From the NCBI GenBank assembly GCA_022865965.1, contig JALHTS010000139.1, positions 1 through 11,926 of the forward strand: a stretch of DNA of 11,926 nucleotides, written 5' to 3'. The notes beneath the pieces are model-generated. The model saw only the letters and a program-made list of their open reading frames with translations, made no database searches and was not told the origin of the DNA. The stretch is from Ignavibacteriaceae bacterium. Lineage in GTDB: Bacteria > Bacteroidota > Ignavibacteria > Ignavibacteriales > Ignavibacteriaceae. A program made the position numbers and the translations under genes. Position 1 is the stretch's first letter. Every line of letters starts with the position of its first letter. This document shows positions 7,550-11,926 of the stretch, one piece after another.

Positions 7550-7776
7550 TATGATTTCTTACTTATCCAGTATTATTTATTGATTATAGTGAACAATCAT
7601 CAACTTTAATTTTCTTGCTATTTGCCTCGTCCAATCTTTATATTAAATTACGTGCACTGAAGTTTTTATTATTCTGTGCCTTTAAGAGAAAGGTGGCAGA
7701 TACTCCCTTTACTCTACCATCCTTTCTTCATAAATGAAATATTTTATGGTCTTACCACTAATACATCTATTAATGA

Positions 7777-8019
7777 ATGACCGTAGGAGTTATGCTACGT
7801 TTAACACTTGTCCAAATTTTTACCATTTTAATTATCATTCAGCCAACGACATCACTTTCCCAATGGTCGACCGATCCAAATGTTAACACAGCTGTCTGCA
7901 CGGTGCTAAATAAATATGAAGTTGAGTTTAACGAGAGTGAATTAACAAGTGGAATATATTTCTATCAAATTAATGAAGGAAAATTTATTCAAACAAAAAA
8001 GATGATTCTTATAAAGTAG
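7777..8019 (+). pseudogene. Internally deleted secreted-protein gene: signal peptide joined to half a T9SS sorting tail
   Basis: The 80-residue reading frame starts with a signal peptide (LVQIFTILIIIQPTTSLSQ) and a short mature N-terminus, QWSTDPNVNTAVCT. It then passes directly into the second half of a type A sorting domain: YEVEFNESELTSGIYFYQ, ending FIQTKKMILIK. The catalytic or binding domain that should lie between them is absent. So are the NYPNPFNPST segment and the VYDxLGxEVATLV strand of the sorting domain. The junction lies near base 7900-7910. The simplest reading is an in-frame internal deletion in a larger gene; a tiny exported peptide that still reaches the type IX system is possible but unsupported. 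The start is uncertain: the ATG at 7792 lies 2 nt after TAGGAG, and the in-frame ATG at 7777 lies before it. The 227 bp upstream (7550-7776) show no gene. Confidence 0.75.
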
Positions 8020-8051
8020 AACTCATTCAATAATTTAAATAAAGGGAAAAA

Positions 8052-8216
8052 ATGAAAACCGTCACATTGTTTATTACGCTTTTTATTTTCTTTTCGCTAT
8101 CCTTTTCCCGGGATGCTGAAGGCAGTAATAAACGGTTCAATTATACAAGTAGTAACTGGGCAAGGAAGGGCTACAGGGGGATTATATCTTGTTGTAATTC
8201 CCTGATTTATATTTAG
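8052..8216 (+). pseudogene. 54-residue signal-peptide fragment, probably a broken secreted-protein gene
   Basis: The frame begins MKTVTLFITLFIFFSLSFS, a good signal peptide, after an AAAGGG ribosome binding site about 6 nt upstream. Only about 35 further residues follow (DAEGSNKRFNYTSSNWARKG and so on) before TAG at 8214-8216. They do not resemble a known domain. In the next frame, 8125-8205 encodes a more protein-like peptide beginning VINGSIIQVVTG and ending GGLYLVVIP before TGA. This suggests a frameshift or deletion near 8105-8125 in a once larger gene, but the evidence is thin. It lies 32 bp after the neighbouring remnant and its stop codon abuts the terminator hairpin. An intact small secreted peptide remains possible. 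Confidence 0.5.
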
Positions 8217-8247
8217 AAATAGAGGAAGAAGTTTTCTTCCTCTATTT
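8217..8247. terminator. Bidirectional intrinsic terminator
   Basis: AAATAGAGGAAGAA (8217-8230) and TTCTTCCTCTATTT (8234-8247) make a perfect 14-bp stem with a GTT loop. The A-rich left arm and T-rich right arm let it act in both directions. It lies between convergent units: it directly abuts the plus-strand stop codon at 8216, and the minus-strand gene ends at 8260. It is the strongest terminator-like structure in the window. Confidence 0.85.
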
Positions 8248-8259
8248 AAATTATTTTAA

Positions 8260-8817
8260 TTACTTCATTCCGGGCATTTCCATTTTGGTATACCCATCAG
8301 GTATCTTAAACATCGAATCATCAATATCGCCCATTTTAATATTTTTCAACTCCATAGTCATTTTATTTCCCATAAGATTAACGACTTTTACCGGAAATTC
8401 AAGTTCTGAGCTTACCCAGAAATTCATTACATCTTTTCCGTCACGATTTACGACATATTTATCACAACTGTAGCCGTTCACCTCTTCTTTACCTAAAAGT
8501 TTAGCATCTGTTGATCCTTGCAGATCTTCAACACTCATAAAAACATCATTCATTTTGCTCATCATTCCCGTGCTGCTCATTTCGATGTACATCTTATCTT
8601 CAGGTCTTAAAACACGAGTGACCATTTCATCTTTATTAACAATAACCCGTACTGCCGTTCCGCCCTCTTCCTGCTCGATGCAATAAAATGATCCTTCAAC
8701 ATAAAGTTTACTTGTGGTTGCAACACCTTCACTAGTTTGAACCATGTCAGCTTTGAATTGTGAAAAAGCTGAGCCGCATAACAATAAGGCAAAAAGAATA
8801 CTTAATAAAGCTTTCAT
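8260..8817 (-). CDS. Secreted DUF4412/LolA-like protein
   Basis: This 185-residue exported protein has an N-terminal signal peptide, MKALLSILFALLLCGSAFSQ, with likely cleavage near residue 19-20. The Cys at 14 lacks a proper lipobox, so I do not call it a lipoprotein. The mature part reads as a small antiparallel beta domain with alternating strand patterns (TTSKLYVEG, RVIVNKDEMVTRVL, EVNGYSCDKYVV, FPVKVVNL, MTMELKNIKM) and ends DDSMFKIPDGYTKM. The phrases NGYSCDKYVV and FKIPDGYTK are typical of the DUF4412 group, related in fold to LolA/LolB lipoprotein carriers; this assignment rests on pattern memory. The function is unknown. Cys46 and Cys118 could form a disulfide in the periplasm. AGGAG about 7 nt upstream supports the start. 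It stands alone, 148 bp downstream of the hydrolase gene, and ends at the shared terminator. Confidence 0.7.
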   Translation of the reverse strand: MKALLSILFALLLCGSAFSQFKADMVQTSEGVATTSKLYVEGSFYCIEQEEGGTAVRVIVNKDEMVTRVLRPEDKMYIEMSSTGMMSKMNDVFMSVEDLQGSTDAKLLGKEEVNGYSCDKYVVNRDGKDVMNFWVSSELEFPVKVVNLMGNKMTMELKNIKMGDIDDSMFKIPDGYTKMEMPGMK

Positions 8818-8965
8818 ACTTAACTCCTATGAATATTAATAAGAAATCGACAAATATTATTCAGAATTAGTCGAAAAGATTTTATGTGTTTTAATTTAAT
8901 GGATTTTTTTACTAATGTAAAAGTGTTCGAGACAAAAATAGCTGGATTTGCTAATTAACGATTAT

Positions 8966-9835
8966 CTATTTCAGATGCTTCTCAAACCAATTTCTTCTTA
9001 ATTCATCAACCTCTTTGCGATGAGATTTCATAAAATGATCGCCACCTTCAAGCATTACTAACCTAAAGGGAATTTTCAGATCAAGAAGTTTATAAGAAAG
9101 ATCGAGTGAATCGTGAGGCAATACTCTTTTATCTGCGTTACCGTGTAATATCATTAATGGAGTATTTTTACAAAGTTTTTCGGGAAAATTTATAATTGAT
9201 CTGGATTCACATTTTTCAAAATATTCTTTTTGATTGTACTTGCCCATAGTATGTTCATAAAGCCGGCGCATAAATTTACTTTCATCAGAATTGCACCTAA
9301 GGTTTGCAATCCCGCCAATTACAACTGCTGCCTTGAAAATGTCCGTTTTAGTTAGTGCTAGATAAGTCATCATTCCACCGCGGCTCCAGCCTTCTATACC
9401 CCAGATTTCTTTATTGGCACTTGGTATTTCTTCAGCGAGAGGAATAAGATTTAAAACATCATTCAAGTCATCACCACCAAATTCATCATATCCTTCACCA
9501 CCGTCATTTCCGCGGTATTGAGATGCAAAAACACAGTAACCCCAGCTTGCAAGCTGCCCGTAAATTCCGCGTGCAGTAAATTTATCAATAGTTCCTGCGT
9601 TTCCTATACCGCCACGGCACCAGATTATACAGGGATAATTTTTACTGTCATCTTTCGGATAAGCTATGTAGCCTTTTACTTTTAATCCGCCTGCCTTGCC
9701 GGCAGGCAGGTCTGAAAGATAAGTTATTTTTTCAACAGTTGTCTTTTCAATTACATCACTTCCCCATCCGCTTGCTGTCATCTTAAGTTGTGAATCGCTT
9801 AACTTAATTACTTCCCGTTCAATAATTTTACTCAT
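8966..9835 (-). CDS. Alpha/beta hydrolase, prolyl oligopeptidase (S9)-like, with an in-frame palindrome insertion
   Basis: This 289-residue protein without a signal peptide is probably a cytoplasmic serine hydrolase that cleaves peptides or esters; the substrate is unknown. The alpha/beta hydrolase core runs from about residue 53. It includes GYIAYPKDD, a likely oxyanion-loop strand CRGGIGNAG (73-81), the nucleophile elbow GWSRGG (149-154, Ser151), the acid at LHGNADKRV (Asp235) and the histidine at EGGDH (His267). The triad is complete and the order matches S9 family enzymes lacking the N-terminal propeller. Residues 43-49 (LPAGKAG) interrupt what would otherwise read TYLSD-GLKVKGYIAYP; they are encoded by a 21-bp palindromic repeat. 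The start at 9835 has no Shine-Dalgarno site but follows an A-rich leader, as is common in Bacteroidota. It is divergent from the DUF192 gene, 54 bp away. Confidence 0.88.
   Translation of the reverse strand: MSKIIEREVIKLSDSQLKMTASGWGSDVIEKTTVEKITYLSDLPAGKAGGLKVKGYIAYPKDDSKNYPCIIWCRGGIGNAGTIDKFTARGIYGQLASWGYCVFASQYRGNDGGEGYDEFGGDDLNDVLNLIPLAEEIPSANKEIWGIEGWSRGGMMTYLALTKTDIFKAAVVIGGIANLRCNSDESKFMRRLYEHTMGKYNQKEYFEKCESRSIINFPEKLCKNTPLMILHGNADKRVLPHDSLDLSYKLLDLKIPFRLVMLEGGDHFMKSHRKEVDELRRNWFEKHLK
9690..9710. repeat. Palindromic repeat inserted in a coding sequence (PAGKAG-type)
   Basis: CCTGCCT (9690-9696) pairs with AGGCAGG (9704-9710) around the loop TGCCGGC, itself containing self-complementary GCCGGC. 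The 21 bp are very GC-rich in an AT-rich gene and add exactly seven codons (LPAGKAG on the minus strand) between residues that read as contiguous in relatives. It resembles the hairpin tip at 3580-3600. Confidence 0.8.
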
Positions 9836-9855
9836 TTGTATTTATATGATTTGTT

Positions 9856-9876
9856 TATATTTGTGCGTACAAATAT
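9856..9876. promoter_or_regulatory. Candidate TAnnTTTG promoter box and 8-bp dyad in the divergent spacer
   Basis: TATATTTG at 9856-9863 fits the Bacteroidota -7 consensus TAnnTTTG, with TTTG at 9835-9838 as a possible -33 element. The gap is 17 bp rather than the usual 19 or so. Overlapping it, ATATTTGT (9857-9864) and ACAAATAT (9869-9876) form a perfect 8-bp inverted repeat around GCGT. It would serve the DUF192 gene at 9890 and may be an operator touching both divergent genes. Confidence 0.4.
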
Positions 9877-9889
9877 CGGAAAATAAAAA

Positions 9890-10447
9890 ATGGTTCAAAA
9901 GAAAAAGACTCATAGTAAAGCTCCGGCAAAAGATCAAAAAGCATTTATAAAAAAGTTTGGAGTTGTAGTTTTAGTAATTGCCGTTGCAGTATTTTTTATT
10001 GTTAATAATTTCATAATTAAAAAGAGTGATCCGGAAGTGAAATATTACACATTCACAAAAGAAGGCGAATTGGTTTTTTCAGATAGCCTTGGTAACCATA
10101 AAATAAAAATTGATTTAGAAATTGCTGACAACGAATATGAAAGGCAGCTTGGTTTAATGAATAGAAAAGAAATGAAAGAAAACCAGGGAATGCTTTTTAT
10201 TTTTTCTGAAGAAAGATTTCAATCATTCTGGATGCTGAACACACTAATCTCTCTTGATATGATTTTTGTAAATTCTGAAAAGAAAATTGTTACAATTCAT
10301 AAAAACACTACTCCGCTTGCTCAAAAAAGTTATCCATCGTCAGCACCATCACAATATGTGGTGGAAGTTATTGCCGGATTTACCGATAGACAAAACATTC
10401 AAATCGGTGATAAGATAAATTGGATGGGAACAAAAATAGGATTATAA
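9890..10447 (+). CDS. Membrane-anchored DUF192 (UPF0127) family protein
   Basis: A Lys-rich cytoplasmic start (residues 1-22) leads into one membrane helix (about 24-43, FGVVVLVIAVAVFFIVNNFI), placing the rest outside the inner membrane. The DUF192 domain covers about 60-180. It shows the family signature: LGLMNRKEM (88-95), NQGMLFIF (98-105), FWMLNTLISLDMIFV (113-127), VTIHKNTTP (134-142), YPSSAPSQYVVEV (148-160) and AG at 162-163. The biochemical role of DUF192 is not established to my knowledge. At 185 residues with one anchor it is normal for the family. No Shine-Dalgarno site is seen, only an A-rich leader. The gene is divergent from the hydrolase and converges on gmhA. Confidence 0.88.
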   Translation: MVQKKKTHSKAPAKDQKAFIKKFGVVVLVIAVAVFFIVNNFIIKKSDPEVKYYTFTKEGELVFSDSLGNHKIKIDLEIADNEYERQLGLMNRKEMKENQGMLFIFSEERFQSFWMLNTLISLDMIFVNSEKKIVTIHKNTTPLAQKSYPSSAPSQYVVEVIAGFTDRQNIQIGDKINWMGTKIGL

Positions 10448-10465
10448 ATTAGTTCATCGATGTCG

Positions 10466-10530
10466 TTCCGTGCAAGCGAAGCGCAACACGGAATCTAATA
10501 ATTCACAAAGATTCCTGCCTTCGCGGGAAT
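10466..10530. repeat. Two dispersed-type hairpins between convergent genes (dRS3-like)
   Basis: The first hairpin pairs TTCCGTG (10466-10472) with CACGGAA (10487-10493). The second, ATTCCTGCCTTCGCGGGAAT (10511-10530), folds into an 8-bp stem with one T.G pair and a CTTC loop. Both have the ATTCC...GGAAT edges seen in widespread bacterial intergenic repeats such as neisserial dRS3 (ATTCCC-N8-GGGAAT). They fill the 96-bp gap between the DUF192 and gmhA stop codons and could also stop transcription from either side, although neither has a good T-run. Confidence 0.65.
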
Positions 10531-10543
10531 GACAATGCAAGTT

Positions 10544-11128
10544 TCAATTTCCATAAAGCTTATTTTCCACCAATTCGCAAATTATGTGGGCAATTGTAAT
10601 GTGTCCTTCCTGAATACGCTGTACATTTGACGAAGGGATAACAATTGGAAGATCAACAATTGATTTTAATTTACCGCCGTTGCCGCCAAGAAATCCAATT
10701 GCCTTCATTCCTTTTTGATGAGCCATCTCAACTGCTTTGATAACATTTGGCGAGTTACCGCTTGTTGATATTGCAAGAAGAACATCTCCATTGTTACCGA
10801 GTCCCTCTACATTTCTTGCAAACACATTTTCAAAACCAATATCATTTCCACCAGCAGTAAGATTTGATGTATCCGTAGTTAGTGCAATAGCTGGCAAAGC
10901 GGGGCGTTGAATATGATGACTTAACCGTATCATCATTTCTGTTGCAATATGCTGACAATCTGCCGCACTGCCGCCATTACCGCAAAGAAGAAGCTTATTG
11001 CCATTCTTATAACAGTCAACCAATATATCAACTGCGGATATAATATCATCAAAACATTCTTCTTTTATTTTAATTTTTGTTTCCGAACTTTCGTTCAGTG
11101 AATCGATGATAAACTTTTTAGTGTCCAT
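10544..11128 (-). CDS. gmhA: Sedoheptulose-7-phosphate isomerase (phosphoheptose isomerase)
   Basis: GmhA converts sedoheptulose 7-phosphate to D-glycero-D-manno-heptose 7-phosphate, the first step of ADP-heptose synthesis for LPS core or other heptose-containing glycans, in the cytoplasm. The 194 residues match the family length of about 190-195 and form one SIS domain. Key motifs are LLLCGNGGSAADCQHIATE (47-65), containing His60 and Glu64; TTDTSNLTAGGND (84-96); AISTSGNSPNV (119-129), the phosphate-binding loop; and VQRIQEGHITIAHIICELVE (169-188), with Gln173 and His181. These four residues match the E. coli metal and catalytic set His61, Glu65, Gln172 and His180. The start lacks a strong ribosome binding site. 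It lies 17 bp downstream of the GGGPS-like gene, so the two are probably co-transcribed. No other heptose gene is in the window. Confidence 0.95.
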   Translation of the reverse strand: MDTKKFIIDSLNESSETKIKIKEECFDDIISAVDILVDCYKNGNKLLLCGNGGSAADCQHIATEMMIRLSHHIQRPALPAIALTTDTSNLTAGGNDIGFENVFARNVEGLGNNGDVLLAISTSGNSPNVIKAVEMAHQKGMKAIGFLGGNGGKLKSIVDLPIVIPSSNVQRIQEGHITIAHIICELVENKLYGN

Positions 11129-11145
11129 ATAACTATCTATCTTCT

Positions 11146-11904
11146 TTAAACTTCAACAGAAAATTTGAAATGAATTGCTGTAGCAAATTCTTTAATTAAA
11201 CCCCAATTATTTTCATTTTCAAAAAAATTACCGGTTACGATTATCGAAGCCCCGTTCTTAACTTTTTCTCTTGCTGTTTGCGGATTTCTTATTCCACCGC
11301 CGACAATTACAGGAACAGAAACCTGACTGCTAACTGCTTTTACAATTTCATTCGGTACCGGCTGATCTGCCCCGCTGCCAGCTTCAAGATAAATTAATTT
11401 CATTCCCAGATATTCAGCAGCCAGAGCAGTGGATGCGGCAATTTCAGGTTTATTTCTCGGAACGGGTAAACTTCCACTCATATATACTGCAGTTGTTGTT
11501 GAACCTGATTCAACCAAAATGTATCCGGTTGATATTGGTTCAATTCCAGATTGTTTTATTGTTGGGGCAGCAAGAACATGTTTGCCAATTAAATGCTCTG
11601 CATTTCTTCCGCTTACAACAGAAAGAAATAAAATTGCATCAGCGACAGAACAAATCTGATTAACACTTCCGGGGAAAATTATTGCGGGCAATGAAGTGGA
11701 GCTTTTGACTTTTTCAATAAATGATTCAAGGTTGCTGTTTATCAACAAACTTCCACCAACCAAAAAGCCATCAACATCTGATTTTTCGCAATGCTTAACA
11801 AAAGGAATAAGTTTTTCTTCCGAAAGTTTATCAGGATCGAGCAATATTAAATATGCTGCGCCCTTTTCCTGTACAATATTTTGTAAATAATTATATATCT
11901 TCAT
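11146..11904 (-). CDS. Geranylgeranylglyceryl/heptaprenylglyceryl phosphate synthase-like TIM-barrel protein (group II)
   Basis: This family joins a polyprenyl diphosphate to sn-glycerol-1-phosphate by an ether bond, the committed step of archaeal membrane lipids; some Bacteroidota carry functional group II members. The 252 residues fit. Landmarks along the barrel are LILLDPDK (19-26), GFLVGGS (46-52), IIFPGS (75-80), ILFLSVVSGRN (91-101), GYILVESGSTT (127-137), KLIYLEAGSGA (169-179), VPVIVGGGIR (197-206) and ASIIVTGN (219-226). The last motifs form the glycerol-phosphate phosphate-binding site. The start at 11904 gives the expected length, but the frame stays open to the window edge (a further 7 codons), so an upstream start outside the window is not excluded. 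No Shine-Dalgarno site is visible. It lies just upstream of gmhA in the same direction. Polyprenyl chain length and in vivo product cannot be told from the sequence. Confidence 0.9.
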   Translation of the reverse strand: MKIYNYLQNIVQEKGAAYLILLDPDKLSEEKLIPFVKHCEKSDVDGFLVGGSLLINSNLESFIEKVKSSTSLPAIIFPGSVNQICSVADAILFLSVVSGRNAEHLIGKHVLAAPTIKQSGIEPISTGYILVESGSTTTAVYMSGSLPVPRNKPEIAASTALAAEYLGMKLIYLEAGSGADQPVPNEIVKAVSSQVSVPVIVGGGIRNPQTAREKVKNGASIIVTGNFFENENNWGLIKEFATAIHFKFSVEV

Positions 11905-11926
11905 AACGAATGATGAAATGCTCAGC

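Noticed and set aside
7682..7733. Possible hairpin AAAGGTGG...CTACCATCCTTT upstream of the remnant gene
   Set aside because: Pairing needs a bulge, the loop is long and no T-run follows; it is too weak to call a terminator or riboswitch.
8285..8792. Short ORFs inside the DUF4412-like gene
   Set aside because: They are alternate-frame shadows of a gene with a clear signal peptide and ribosome binding site.
11429..11890. Plus-strand ORFs of 64-76 codons
   Set aside because: They are antisense to the GGGPS-like gene, whose motifs are complete on the minus strand.

Overview
The window looks like a chromosomal segment from an AT-rich bacterium of the Bacteroidota/Chlorobiota/Ignavibacteriota (FCB) assemblage. 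An Ignavibacteria-like organism is the best guess. The basis is three C-terminal type A sorting tails of the type IX secretion system (NYPNPFNPST...KMIL[IL]), a bacterial group II GGGP-synthase-like gene, genes without clear Shine-Dalgarno sites, and one TAnnTTTG-type promoter candidate. This placement is inference; no rRNA or other marker gene is present.

Layout. (1) 1-3539, minus strand: the pyruvate dehydrogenase genes aceE (complete) and aceF (first 223 codons, running off the left edge). A 196-bp gap between them holds a cluster of four hairpins inside 12-bp terminal inverted repeats. (2) 3540-3964: a 425-bp non-coding region with a long hairpin ahead of aceE and a heptamer repeat tract. 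(3) 3965-8216, plus strand: genes for secreted proteins. These are a 14-repeat Ycf48-like beta-propeller protein and an M28 zinc aminopeptidase, both with sorting tails, then two small degraded secreted-protein genes. A strong 14-bp-stem hairpin closes the block. (4) 8260-9835, minus strand: a secreted DUF4412/LolA-like protein and a cytoplasmic S9-type alpha/beta hydrolase carrying a palindromic-repeat insertion in its reading frame. (5) 9890-10447, plus strand: a membrane-anchored DUF192 protein, divergent from the hydrolase across a 54-bp spacer with a perfect dyad. (6) 10544-11904, minus strand: gmhA (sedoheptulose-7-phosphate isomerase) and a GGGP/heptaprenylglyceryl phosphate synthase-like gene, probably co-transcribed.

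How the genes relate. aceE and aceF make the E1 and E2 subunits that convert pyruvate to acetyl-CoA. The plus-strand block contributes cell-surface or secreted proteins that presumably use a type IX system encoded elsewhere. gmhA and the GGGPS-like gene both serve envelope chemistry (LPS heptose and polyprenyl-glycerol phosphate). I see no defence system, CRISPR array, integrase, transposase gene or tRNA.

The most unusual content is small repeats rather than new gene systems. It comprises the hairpin cluster at 703-832, a 21-bp palindrome inserted in frame in the hydrolase gene with a relative upstream of aceE, 7-bp-period repeats inside the peptidase's sorting domain, and a gene reduced by internal deletion to a signal peptide plus half a sorting tail.
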